Below the pieces are notes generated by a model that saw nothing but the letters and a program-made list of their open reading frames with translations, made no database searches and was not told the DNA's origin. A DNA stretch of 64,000 nt from MED-G20 sp038108155 (lineage in GTDB: Bacteria > Bacteroidota > Bacteroidia > Flavobacteriales_D > Parvicellaceae), in the NCBI GenBank assembly GCA_038108155.1, contig JAYNHP010000001.1, positions 1-64,000 of the forward strand, given 5' to 3'. Positions 43,317 to 52,502 of this stretch are shown here, piece by piece. A program made the position numbers and the translations under genes. Each line of letters starts with the position of its first letter. Position 1 is the first letter of the stretch.

Positions 43317-43928
43317 ATGAGACATGGAAAAAAAATAAATCATTTGAGCAGGAAAACTGCGCACAGAAGTGCAATGTTGTCTAATATGGCCTGTTCATTG
43401 ATAGAACACAAAAGAATCAACACTACTCTTGCTAAAGCAAAAGCTTTGAGAAAGTATGTAGAGCCTTTAATAACTAAATCTAAAGAAGATACAACTCACA
43501 ATAGAAGGGTAGTTTTTAAATATCTTAGAGACAAAGACGCTTCCTCAGTTCTTTTTAGAGATGTTGCTCCAAAGATTAACCACCGACCTGGTGGATATAC
43601 CAGAATAATTAAATTGAATAATCGTTTGGGAGATAACGCAGAAATGGCAATGATAGAATTAGTTGATTTTAATGAATTATTGACAAAAGATAAGATAACT
43701 AAGAAGAAATCGAGAAGAAGAGGTGGTAAAAAATCTTCTAATGCAACTACTAAAGTTTCCGATAATATTGAGGAGGCAGTTATTGTAGAAGAAACTCCAG
43801 CAGAGGTTAAGAAAGTTAAATCTGAGAAACCAGAAGTTGATCAGGTTATTGATTCTGAAGTAAAACCACCCTCTGAGGATAGCTCTACTATGGAGGATAC
43901 AAAGCCTGAAGAAGATAAGGACAAATAG
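43317..43928 (+). CDS. rplQ: 50S ribosomal protein L17 with acidic C-terminal extension
   Basis: 203 residues. The first about 120 residues are ordinary L17 (MRHGKKINHLSRKTAHR, KALRKYVEPLITK, GGYTRIIKLNNRLGDNAEMA). The remaining about 80 residues are a low-complexity tail, first basic (KKKSRRRGGKKSS) then Glu-, Val- and Pro-rich. Extended L17 tails are known in Bacteroidota; their role is not known. It is the last gene of the cluster and is followed by a strong terminator. Confidence 0.97.
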   Translation: MRHGKKINHLSRKTAHRSAMLSNMACSLIEHKRINTTLAKAKALRKYVEPLITKSKEDTTHNRRVVFKYLRDKDASSVLFRDVAPKINHRPGGYTRIIKLNNRLGDNAEMAMIELVDFNELLTKDKITKKKSRRRGGKKSSNATTKVSDNIEEAVIVEETPAEVKKVKSEKPEVDQVIDSEVKPPSEDSSTMEDTKPEEDKDK

Positions 43929-43947
43929 ATTTTAAAAACTTATTTAT

Positions 43948-43977
43948 AAAAGGTAGTTAATAACTACCTTTTTTTTT
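43948..43977 (+). terminator. intrinsic terminator after rplQ
   Basis: AAAAGGTAGT (43948-43957) pairs perfectly with ACTACCTTTT (43963-43972) around a five-base loop, and a run of nine T covers 43969-43977. It closes the translation cluster 20 bases after the rplQ stop. Confidence 0.9.
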
Positions 43978-43989
43978 GCAATAAAAAGT

Positions 43990-44019
43990 TTCTATTTCTT
44001 AATGTAAAATATATTTTTG
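43990..44019 (+). promoter_or_regulatory. carA promoter, apparently giving an almost leaderless mRNA
   Basis: TATTTTTG (44012-44019) matches TAnnTTTG exactly; TTC at 43990-43992, 19 bases before it, is one base off the -33 TTG. The carA ATG begins only seven bases after the -7 element, so transcription should start at or within a few bases of the start codon. Confidence 0.55.
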
Positions 44020-44026
44020 TAGTACT

Positions 44027-45118
44027 ATGTCAAATAACTTAAATGCTGTTTTAGTTTTATCTGATGGGACTACCTTCCACGGTAAGTCATGCGGTAAAAT
44101 AGGTACTGCTACTGGCGAAATTGCTTTCAATACTGGTATGACAGGTTACCAAGAGATATTTACTGACCCATCTTATCATGGTCAAATCATAACCATGGCA
44201 AATGCCCATATTGGAAATTATGGTACTAATAAGTTTGAAGTTGAATCAAATAACTCTCAAATTAAGGGTTTAGTTGTCAAAAAATTTGCTGATCATTTTT
44301 CAAGATACGGTGATGAAAATCAACTTCTTAATGATTTTCTAGTTTCTGATAATGTAGTAGGCATTAAAGATATTGATACTCGAGCTCTAATTAGTTATAT
44401 AAGAGAAAATGGAGCTCAAAATGCAGTTATTTCATCTGAAAATAAATCCAATAAAGAGCTAAATGAACTTCTAAAAAAAGCTCCTAGTATGAAAGGTTTA
44501 GAGCTGGCATCAAAAGTATCTGTACAAGAGTCGTATGAAATTGGTGAAGGACCAATTAAAGTGGCACTAATTGATTTCGGAGTTAAAAAAAACATAATTA
44601 GATGCTTAAATGAAAGAGGCTGTAAAGTTAAAGTATTTCCTTACGATGTCTCATTAGAAGAAATTACAAATTATAAGCCTGATGGAATAATGTTGTCCAA
44701 TGGTCCAGGAGATCCTGAACCTTTGAAGCATTCAATCGGAGTAGTAAAAGAATTGGTAAATTTAAATTATCCTATTTTTGGCATATGTCTTGGACATCAA
44801 ATTTTAGCTCTTTCTCAAGGCTTGAAGACAGAAAAGATGCACAATGGACACAGAGGAATAAATCATCCTGTAAAGAACCTAATTACCAAAAAGTGCGAAA
44901 TAACCTCCCAAAATCATGGATTTGTAGTCAAAAGACAAGACGTGGATAATCATTCGGGAATTAAATTAACTCATGAACACCTGAACGACAATACTGTTGC
45001 TGGTATTTCTATAATTGGTAAAAATGCATTTTCAGTTCAATACCATCCTGAATCGTCACCAGGACCAAATGATTCAAGATATTTATTTGATCAATTCATA
45101 GAAAATATTAATAAATAA
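44027..45118 (+). CDS. carA: carbamoyl-phosphate synthase, small (glutaminase) subunit
   Basis: 363 residues. It releases ammonia from glutamine for carbamoyl phosphate used in pyrimidine and arginine synthesis. The N-terminal CarA domain has FNTGMTGYQEIFTDPSY, and the class I amidotransferase triad is Cys254 in FGICLGHQIL with His and Glu in QYHPESSPGP. The large subunit gene carB is not adjacent, which is common in Bacteroidota. It lies between the ribosomal terminator and eno. Confidence 0.96.
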   Translation: MSNNLNAVLVLSDGTTFHGKSCGKIGTATGEIAFNTGMTGYQEIFTDPSYHGQIITMANAHIGNYGTNKFEVESNNSQIKGLVVKKFADHFSRYGDENQLLNDFLVSDNVVGIKDIDTRALISYIRENGAQNAVISSENKSNKELNELLKKAPSMKGLELASKVSVQESYEIGEGPIKVALIDFGVKKNIIRCLNERGCKVKVFPYDVSLEEITNYKPDGIMLSNGPGDPEPLKHSIGVVKELVNLNYPIFGICLGHQILALSQGLKTEKMHNGHRGINHPVKNLITKKCEITSQNHGFVVKRQDVDNHSGIKLTHEHLNDNTVAGISIIGKNAFSVQYHPESSPGPNDSRYLFDQFIENINK

Positions 45119-45141
45119 TAACTAATTAAAATTTAAAAATA

Positions 45142-46431
45142 GTGGGAGTAATAGACCATATACATTCGAGACAAATATTAGATTCAAGAGGAAATCCTAC
45201 TCTTGAAGTAGATGTTTTTACTTCTAAGGGAGGATTTGGAAGAGCTGCTGTTCCATCTGGAGCATCTACAGGGATTCACGAAGCTGTAGAGTTGCGTGAT
45301 GGAGATAAAGGAATCTATATGGGCAAAGGAGTTTTAAAAGCCGTAGGAAATATCAACAATATTCTAGCAAAAGAGTTAAGAGGGTTGCCTATTCTCAATC
45401 AAGGAGATATTGATAGAATGATGATTCAAATGGATGGGACTGAAAATAAATCAAAGTTGGGTGCAAATGCAATTTTAGGAGTTTCGTTAGCATGCGCTAA
45501 AGCAGCAGCTTCTGAAACTGGTATCCCACTTTATAGTTATTTAGGGGGTGTTAAAGCAACTACTCTACCGGTTCCTATGATGAATATTTTAAATGGAGGA
45601 TCTCATGCAGATAATAAAATTGATATTCAAGAGTTTATGGTAATGCCTTTTGGAGCAGAATCTTTTAGTGATGCCTTAAGAATGGGAACTGAAGTTTTTC
45701 ACCATTTAAAAAATGTATTAAAATCTAGGGGAATGTCAACCAATGTTGGGGACGAAGGAGGGTTTGCTCCAGGACTAGGTTCTAATGACGAAGCTATAGA
45801 GGTAGTTTTGCAAGCAATTGAATCTGCTGGATATAAACCTGGTGAAGACATGTGGATTGCCCTCGATGCAGCTTCTTCTGAATTCTATTCAACTAAAACT
45901 AATAAATATTCCTTTGAATCTACAGGAGACGTAATGAGCTCTGATGAGTTGGTAGATTTTTGGAAAGGATGGGTGAATAAATATCCAATAATTTCTATTG
46001 AAGACGGATTAGCTGAAGATGACTGGAAAGGATGGAAGTCTTTAACAGAAGCAGTTGGTGATAAATGCCAATTGGTTGGAGACGATTTATTTGTGACAAA
46101 TACCAAAAGACTTAAAAAAGGAATTGACGATAATATAGCAAATTCTATACTTATTAAGGTCAATCAAATTGGTTCTTTAACAGAAACAATTGATGCAGTA
46201 TCTTTAGCTACCAACAATGGCTATTCTTCTGTCATGAGTCATAGAAGTGGAGAAACTGAAGATAATACAATTGCAGATTTAGCAGTTGCATTAAATACGG
46301 GACAAATTAAGACTGGTTCTGCCTCTAGATCCGATAGGATGGCAAAATACAATCAGCTACTAAGAATTGAAGAACAACTTGGAGATTCTGCATATTTCCC
46401 TGGGAAAGATTTTAAGTTTTTAAATGGTTAA
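45142..46431 (+). CDS. eno: enolase
   Basis: 429 residues from a GTG start. It converts 2-phosphoglycerate to phosphoenolpyruvate. HSRQILDSRGNPTLEVDV at the start, the GGSHADNKIDIQEFMVMP region, Mg ligands in ALDAASSEFY, SIEDGLAEDDW and VGDDLFVTN, and the catalytic lysine in LIKVNQIGSLTE are all intact. It follows carA by 23 bases and overlaps the lysozyme gene by eight bases. Confidence 0.97.
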   Translation: MGVIDHIHSRQILDSRGNPTLEVDVFTSKGGFGRAAVPSGASTGIHEAVELRDGDKGIYMGKGVLKAVGNINNILAKELRGLPILNQGDIDRMMIQMDGTENKSKLGANAILGVSLACAKAAASETGIPLYSYLGGVKATTLPVPMMNILNGGSHADNKIDIQEFMVMPFGAESFSDALRMGTEVFHHLKNVLKSRGMSTNVGDEGGFAPGLGSNDEAIEVVLQAIESAGYKPGEDMWIALDAASSEFYSTKTNKYSFESTGDVMSSDELVDFWKGWVNKYPIISIEDGLAEDDWKGWKSLTEAVGDKCQLVGDDLFVTNTKRLKKGIDDNIANSILIKVNQIGSLTETIDAVSLATNNGYSSVMSHRSGETEDNTIADLAVALNTGQIKTGSASRSDRMAKYNQLLRIEEQLGDSAYFPGKDFKFLNG

Positions 46432-47200
46432 AAAACCAAAAAGAAATCGTTATAAAAGATGGTTTTTCTTTTTATTAATTGGAAATATTTTCTACATAAG
46501 TTACCACTTTATAGAAACCCCATCTGTTGTAAACCATTATAAAAGAATCTTTAATAAAATATTCTATCCGCCAAAAGTTCCTCACGGCAATTTTACTTTT
46601 GGAATTGATGTTTCTGAATACCAAGGGATTATTTCGTGGAAACAAGTAAGAGAGATAAATGACAAACAAAAAGTAGAGTTTGTAATAATAAGAGCTACTG
46701 CAGGTGATAATAAAAGAGATAGATTTTTCACCTCTAACTGGAGAGGTTCTAAGGGAAATGGTATTTTAAGAGGAGCTTATCATTATTTTAGACCAAATGA
46801 AAACTCTACAAAACAAGCCAACAACTTTATTAAGAATGTTCAATTGATACCTGGAGATTTACCACCAATATTAGATATTGAAAAAACAAGTAAAATACAG
46901 AGTAATGAAAATTTAGTAAAAGGAGTTAAAAATTGGCTAAAGATTATCGAAGACCATTATGGGATTAAACCCATAATATACACAGGCGCCCATTTTTATA
47001 ATGACTATTTGAATAATAATATAAATGGGTACTTAGTTTGGGTAGCAAATTACAATAGAGTAAAAAACCCTTTAAGTTCTGTTCCTTGGATTATGTGGCA
47101 ATTTTCTGATAATGGAACAGCATCTGGTATTAAAGGGCCAGTAGATTTAGATTTATTTAATGGAACTTTGTCAGAATTAAAAAAATATGCTCTTAAATAA
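46424..47200 (+). CDS. GH25 family lysozyme (muramidase), membrane anchored
   Basis: 258 residues. A basic start and one membrane segment (about 12-28) suggest a signal anchor with the enzyme domain in the periplasm. The GH25 domain (about 57-250) has FGIDVSEYQG with D62, the catalytic E153 in PPILDIEK, GAYHYFRP and the C-terminal WIMWQFSDNGTASGI. It should cut the glycan strands of peptidoglycan. The start codon lies within the last eight bases of eno. Confidence 0.9.
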   Translation: MVKKPKRNRYKRWFFFLLIGNIFYISYHFIETPSVVNHYKRIFNKIFYPPKVPHGNFTFGIDVSEYQGIISWKQVREINDKQKVEFVIIRATAGDNKRDRFFTSNWRGSKGNGILRGAYHYFRPNENSTKQANNFIKNVQLIPGDLPPILDIEKTSKIQSNENLVKGVKNWLKIIEDHYGIKPIIYTGAHFYNDYLNNNINGYLVWVANYNRVKNPLSSVPWIMWQFSDNGTASGIKGPVDLDLFNGTLSELKKYALK

Positions 47201-47254
47201 ATCATTTTGTTGTTTCTTTGTTTTCAATTTTTGAAAATTTCAATTGTACCTAAT

Positions 47255-49480
47255 ATGACTCAGAAGAAAATAATTTATTACACCCAAACAGATGAAGCTC
47301 CTGCTTTAGCAACTATTTCATTTTTACCTATCATAAAGATGTTTTCAAAGTTTGCAGATATTTCAATTGATATTAAAGATATTTCTCTGTCTGCAAGAAT
47401 ACTTTCTCAATTCCCTGGATACTTAAATAAAGATCAAATTATAGAAGACGATTTGGCTTTTTTAGGCGATTTAGCAAAAAGTCCAGATGCAAATATCATC
47501 AAACTACCAAACATTAGTGCATCAATCCCACAGTTAAAATCTGCAATTAAGGAACTTCAGTCTAAAGGCTACTCCATACCAGACTATCCGGAAGAACCAA
47601 TAAATGAAGAAGAAAATAATATTAAAGCTATTTACAATAGTATTAAAGGGAGTGCTGTAAACCCAGTCTTAAGAGAGGGAAACTCGGATAGAAGAGCTCC
47701 AAAAGCAGTTAAGAACTTTGCTAAAAATCATCCCCACCAAATGGGTGAGTGGTCGAATGATTCTAAAACACATGTTTCTAGTATGCAAGAAGGAGACTTT
47801 TATGGTAATGAAAAATCTCTAACAATTGATAACGAAAAATCTGTTAAAATAATTTTTAAAGACGAAAATGGAATAAAAACCATCTTAAAAGATGATTTTC
47901 CTTTACTCAAAGGGGAAATTGTGGATTCCTCAGTAATGCAAATGAAAAATCTTGAATCTTTTTTTGAAACTCAAATTCAGGACGCTAAAGACAAAGGATT
48001 GTTATTTTCTCTTCACATGAAAGCAACAATGATGAAAGTATCTGACCCGATAATTTTTGGGAAATGTGTTGAAGTTTTTTACAAAGACTTATTTGTTAAA
48101 TATGGTAAAGACTTAGAAAGTGTTGGTGTTGAATTGAAAAATGGATTTGGAGATTTATTTAATAAACTTGATTTATTATCTAAAAAATTAAAAGAAAATA
48201 TTTTATCTGATATAAATCAAATCAACAAATCAAATCCTGATTTAGCAATGGTTGACTCAGATAAAGGAATAACAAATCTGCATGTGCCAAGTGATATTAT
48301 TATTGATGCCTCTATGCCTGCTATGATTAGAAGTTCTGGAAAAATGTGGAATAAAAATGGCGAGCTTCAAGATACAAAAGCAGTTATTCCAGATCGTTCT
48401 TATGCAGAAATTTATCAGGAAACTATTGATTTCTGTAAAGAAAATGGTGCTTTTGACCCTGTTACAATGGGAAGTGTTTCCAATATTGGTTTAATGGCCC
48501 AAAAAGCTGAAGAATACGGATCTCATGATAAAACATTTCAGACGTTTGGTAATGGAACTATACAAGTTGTAGATTCTGCTGGTGAGATAGTTTTAGAACA
48601 GTCTGTTAGTGAAGGAGATATTTTTAGAATGTGTCAAGTGAAAGATGCTCCTATTCAGGACTGGGTAAAACTTGCTGTTTCTAGGGCAAAGGCTACTAAA
48701 ACACCCGCAGTATTTTGGTTAGATAGTAACCGTTCTCACGATAGACAAATTATTCAAAAAGTGAACTTTTATCTGAAAGACTTGCATACTAAAGATTTAG
48801 AAATTCATATTCTATCTCCAAAAGAAGCTACAAAATTTACTTTATTAAGGTTGACTAAAGGCTTGGACACCATCTCTGTTACCGGAAATGTTTTAAGAGA
48901 CTACCTTACCGATTTATTCCCTATACTAGAACTAGGAACAAGCGCCAAAATGTTGTCTATAGTTCCTTTAATGAATGGTGGAGGTCTTTTTGAAACAGGC
49001 GCTGGTGGATCAGCTCCAAAACATGTACAGCAATTTGTAAATCAAGGATATTTAAGGTGGGATTCTTTAGGGGAATTTTTAGCATTGGCAGTATCTTTAG
49101 AGCACATGGCTGAAAAGTATAATAGTAACAGATGTAAAATATTGGGTCAATCTTTAGATAAGGCTACTGAAAAACTTTTGATAGAAAATAAATCTCCTAC
49201 AAGAAAATTAGGAGGTATTGACAATAGAGGAAGTCATTTTTACATAGCTTACTACTGGGCAGAAGCTCTTTACAAACAAAATCAAGACAAGGAATTATCA
49301 AATATTTTTAAAGAATTATATAATAAATTCACTTTGAACGAAGACCAAATTATCGATGAATTAATTAAATCTCAAGGTTCTAAACAAGACTTAGATGGTT
49401 ATTACTTGTTGGATAAAGAATTAGCAAAGAGCGCAATGCGACCAAGTATTACTCTAAATAATATCATTAATGAATTTTAA
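47255..49480 (+). CDS. icd: isocitrate dehydrogenase (NADP), monomeric type
   Basis: 741 residues from ATG 47255, the usual size for the monomeric enzyme of the citrate cycle. The start KKIIYYTQTDEAPALAT, the substrate region LREGNSDRRAPKAVKNFAK, GVELKNGFGDLF, metal-site VDSDKG and the coenzyme region HDRQIIQKVNFYL are those of monomeric IDH. The frame is open back to a TTG at 47207, but that extension is not part of the family. The 3' end overlaps the convergent barrel gene by four bases. Confidence 0.95.
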   Translation: MTQKKIIYYTQTDEAPALATISFLPIIKMFSKFADISIDIKDISLSARILSQFPGYLNKDQIIEDDLAFLGDLAKSPDANIIKLPNISASIPQLKSAIKELQSKGYSIPDYPEEPINEEENNIKAIYNSIKGSAVNPVLREGNSDRRAPKAVKNFAKNHPHQMGEWSNDSKTHVSSMQEGDFYGNEKSLTIDNEKSVKIIFKDENGIKTILKDDFPLLKGEIVDSSVMQMKNLESFFETQIQDAKDKGLLFSLHMKATMMKVSDPIIFGKCVEVFYKDLFVKYGKDLESVGVELKNGFGDLFNKLDLLSKKLKENILSDINQINKSNPDLAMVDSDKGITNLHVPSDIIIDASMPAMIRSSGKMWNKNGELQDTKAVIPDRSYAEIYQETIDFCKENGAFDPVTMGSVSNIGLMAQKAEEYGSHDKTFQTFGNGTIQVVDSAGEIVLEQSVSEGDIFRMCQVKDAPIQDWVKLAVSRAKATKTPAVFWLDSNRSHDRQIIQKVNFYLKDLHTKDLEIHILSPKEATKFTLLRLTKGLDTISVTGNVLRDYLTDLFPILELGTSAKMLSIVPLMNGGGLFETGAGGSAPKHVQQFVNQGYLRWDSLGEFLALAVSLEHMAEKYNSNRCKILGQSLDKATEKLLIENKSPTRKLGGIDNRGSHFYIAYYWAEALYKQNQDKELSNIFKELYNKFTLNEDQIIDELIKSQGSKQDLDGYYLLDKELAKSAMRPSITLNNIINEF

Positions 49481-51651
49481 AATTGTATTCTTAGCTGAGC
49501 TCTAATTTCAGACTTTGAAGAACCATTAATTTCGTTAAGTCCAGAACCAATATTATCTCGGTTAGTATACATCCATGTCCCCCATCTTAGCCATAAATCT
49601 ATTCCCTTTTTAAATTGATATCTTGAAGTAATGTAAGTTCTTGCACCTTGGAAATAGTAGGCAGGTATTCTAAAATAATACAAAACATCATTTTCGTAAC
49701 TGTATATTCTTGAATTGTAAGAGTCTGTATCAAATAAAGCAAATCTTGCTGTAAATGAAAATTTACTTTCCTTTGGTTTATAAGTGATGTCCTGTATAAG
49801 TAAGATCCCATTTTCTTTTTCTAAACCATATCTTAGATAAGAACAATACTCAATTCTATTTCGAAGTCTAATAGACTCAGAAACTAAAGCATTAATATTT
49901 AGTCTAAAATTCCATTGGCTAATATTATAAACATTAGTTATACTTCTTTCGATACTTTCACTTTCATTATATGGTTTATCTCTATGTCTAATTCTAGCAT
50001 AAATATTTAATTTTTTAGTTGGATGATATAAGATTTGAATAAATCCATCTATTCCATTTGTGTTTGGTTTACTCACTTGGTATTTCATCCAAGGAAACTG
50101 AAACTGATCAAAATAGGAAGTGATTTCCCAAAAATTATTTAGTTTAAATTGTAATCCAGTAAAAAGACCTTTTTCATTAATGGGCCTAGTTCCTTCACCA
50201 ATAGCATTGGCATAAGTAGTTTGGTAATTTCTGCCATAATTTCTATAAAAAATTGACAGTGCAAGATTTGGATGTAATGAGGCCATCAGTCCATGAAGAT
50301 TTGCTAACCCTCCGTTGTTACTTCTACTACTTTCGCCATAAAGATTAAAATTTCTCTTAACAATACTATAATGAAAGCCTTGAACGAAATTTTGATTTTG
50401 GTTAAATTCAAATTGATTATAAGTAGTTAAAGATCTTTCTAAAGAGCCATTGTATTTTGTAAAAGCACCCATGAGACCAAAATTCATAAATTTATTTTGA
50501 TAAGATATTTCTCCTCCGATAATATTTTCTTCAATTGCATCCTTATCTTCAATTTGACCAATGGTGCTATGAATTCCAGAAGCCTGAAAACTACTTACTA
50601 TTAAAGAGCCGTCCTGAGCAGTGGTATCCTCAACAATATTTGCATCAATATTTTTTTTGGAAGCGAAAGTAAGAAACTTAAATTTTTTATATTTCAAAGA
50701 AAATGCACCTCCTCTCAAAAAAGCGTTTTCGTCAACTGAAGCATATGGTTTAATTCCAACAGCACTTCTCTTTAAACTCATTACGTTGGAGGATTTACCC
50801 ATTGCCAGACCAGACCAGAACGTCAACCCTTGTCCAAGTTGAATATGATAGTCTCCAATCGCTAAAACATCAATTTTACCAACCTCTTTTAAAAAAAAAT
50901 GGGCAGAATAGAAATCAAATCCCCTTGTTTTTTGTAAATCAAATAAGTTTTCAGCCTGAGGATTTCCCAAAAAAGTCTCTCCAGCATCTTTTTCTGTAGT
51001 GATGCCAAAACTCAAGTGATTTTGGTATTTAAATCTGTAGCGCATATATAAATTATCTGCAGATCCAAGCATTTTACTATTTGGTGAACTAAGCCAAGAA
51101 CTATCGCTCAATTTGGTCTGTCCAATGGTTGTATTAATGACTCTAGAATACCTAAAAAAAACATCGTTTTTACCTTTATTTAGCATTTCTAAAAATGATA
51201 GATGGGTAGCGTCAAAGTTTTCATTTATTACAATAAATGGAAGAATTTTTCTAATGTCACTCGAAGAAAAGGAGTTTAAAGTTTGTAACTCATAAATATT
51301 CAAAAATTTCCCATATTTTTCTTTATGATTAATTAAGGACTTAATCTGAAATTGGTCTAACAACATAAGTTGTTCTAAATCAAATTTTATTTCTTTTCTA
51401 TTTAAATTTATTGGATGTTCATAGTAAAAGTTTAGTTGGTCAAATAGAGTTGTATAGTCGATGTTTTCATCTTCATTATTTTCCGCTATGTTTTCAATAG
51501 TCTGCTCAATTATATATTGTTTTTTCATGTCTTTATAAGACAAATTTGAAACAACATTGTTTTTGCTGGACACTGTGTCAATACTTTGAGAATAGAAGAT
51601 TTTTCCTAGTAGAACAACTACCAATAAATAATATTTATTTTGCAACTTCAA
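49477..51651 (-). CDS. outer-membrane beta-barrel protein with N-terminal helix-hairpin-helix domain
   Basis: 724 residues. A signal peptide (1-23, ending IFYSQS) is followed by a helical region with two helix-hairpin-helix-like repeats (about 70-145; NFYYEHPINLNRKEI and YGKFLNIYELQTLNSFSSSDIRKILPF), as in ComEA and GspK proteins. From about residue 150 the chain shows beta-strands of an outer-membrane barrel and ends in RAQLRIQF with a terminal Phe, the usual mark for barrel assembly. The start is a TTG because an in-frame TAA (the stop of the upstream gene) is only two codons before it. It directly follows the PorV-like gene. The family is known in Bacteroidota but I know of no established function. 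Confidence 0.8.
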   Translation of the reverse strand: MKLQNKYYLLVVVLLGKIFYSQSIDTVSSKNNVVSNLSYKDMKKQYIIEQTIENIAENNEDENIDYTTLFDQLNFYYEHPINLNRKEIKFDLEQLMLLDQFQIKSLINHKEKYGKFLNIYELQTLNSFSSSDIRKILPFIVINENFDATHLSFLEMLNKGKNDVFFRYSRVINTTIGQTKLSDSSWLSSPNSKMLGSADNLYMRYRFKYQNHLSFGITTEKDAGETFLGNPQAENLFDLQKTRGFDFYSAHFFLKEVGKIDVLAIGDYHIQLGQGLTFWSGLAMGKSSNVMSLKRSAVGIKPYASVDENAFLRGGAFSLKYKKFKFLTFASKKNIDANIVEDTTAQDGSLIVSSFQASGIHSTIGQIEDKDAIEENIIGGEISYQNKFMNFGLMGAFTKYNGSLERSLTTYNQFEFNQNQNFVQGFHYSIVKRNFNLYGESSRSNNGGLANLHGLMASLHPNLALSIFYRNYGRNYQTTYANAIGEGTRPINEKGLFTGLQFKLNNFWEITSYFDQFQFPWMKYQVSKPNTNGIDGFIQILYHPTKKLNIYARIRHRDKPYNESESIERSITNVYNISQWNFRLNINALVSESIRLRNRIEYCSYLRYGLEKENGILLIQDITYKPKESKFSFTARFALFDTDSYNSRIYSYENDVLYYFRIPAYYFQGARTYITSRYQFKKGIDLWLRWGTWMYTNRDNIGSGLNEINGSSKSEIRAQLRIQF

Positions 51652-51654
51652 AAA

Positions 51655-52467
51655 TTATTTAAATTGATAGATAATAGATAAGTCTGGACTCCATCCTAAA
51701 AACTGATGAATTTGAGTAGCAGCACAAATAGTAAATTGCTTTTGGGACATGCTTACTCCAAAGGAAGCTATACTAGGGTTAGACTTAATTCCTCCACTTA
51801 AAAATATTTTCTCACTCGGTTGGTATTCGATTGCAGCTAAAAAGGAAGCTGGATAAAATATATTTTTTTCAACTCCCGTGTGTAGGATTAATTCGTTTGA
51901 AAATTTATATCCTGCAGCAAGCTGAAAATTAGTTGCTAATCTTTCGTCGTCAAAATTGGAAAGTTTGGTGAAAGTGGGATTTTTAATGCAAATGCCAAGT
52001 TGCAGTTCATTAGATAGTTTTGAAGAGAAACCTATGTCTGTAGAAATAACAGATCTTTTATTGTAATAATCTCCTGCATTAATCATAAAATAATTTAACT
52101 TAATTCCACTTTGAATATTTTCTCCTAACTTTTGAGAATAGCCAAATCCCACATTGTGCATTTGAAGATGTTTGTTTCCATTGGTAGAAAAATTCATGCC
52201 GAATGCTCCTTTCTTAGTTGGTACTCCAAAAACAATACTAGATGTTGTAAAATCTTTTACTAGGAACGGTTGAAAGCTGCTTATACTTAGTTCAGGATTT
52301 TTGATTTTAGAGAGCTGACTTATATTATTATTTACACTCCAAATATCTTCATTATTAACATTTAGCCCAGACATGGAAGTACTTAAGGCACCGCTGTTTT
52401 GAAATATTTGTCCTTTTGCATTAAAGTGACAGATTAAAATTAAAGAAATAATCCAGTGGTAATTCAT
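51655..52467 (-). CDS. PorV/PorQ-like outer-membrane barrel protein
   Basis: 270 residues from ATG 52467 (a TTG just before it would add one residue). A signal peptide (about 1-19, ending NAKGQ) precedes a run of beta-strands with the FadL/PorV-like start FQNSGALSTSMSGLNVNNED, in which an N-terminal loop plugs a barrel. PorV shuttles cargo in type IX secretion and PorQ holds the sortase; the protein is shorter than PorV itself, so orthology is not claimed. Its stop lies three bases before the TTG of the helix-hairpin-helix barrel gene, so the two are probably translated together. Confidence 0.65.
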   Translation of the reverse strand: MNYHWIISLILICHFNAKGQIFQNSGALSTSMSGLNVNNEDIWSVNNNISQLSKIKNPELSISSFQPFLVKDFTTSSIVFGVPTKKGAFGMNFSTNGNKHLQMHNVGFGYSQKLGENIQSGIKLNYFMINAGDYYNKRSVISTDIGFSSKLSNELQLGICIKNPTFTKLSNFDDERLATNFQLAAGYKFSNELILHTGVEKNIFYPASFLAAIEYQPSEKIFLSGGIKSNPSIASFGVSMSQKQFTICAATQIHQFLGWSPDLSIIYQFK

Positions 52468-52502
52468 CAATTTAATTTACAAAATATTATCACTATTTAT
52501 CA

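Noticed and set aside
47231..47243. Palindrome TTGAAA-A-TTTCAA upstream of icd as a possible operator
   Set aside because: Short A/T-rich palindromes are expected by chance in such a composition, and no promoter element was found at a fitting distance.
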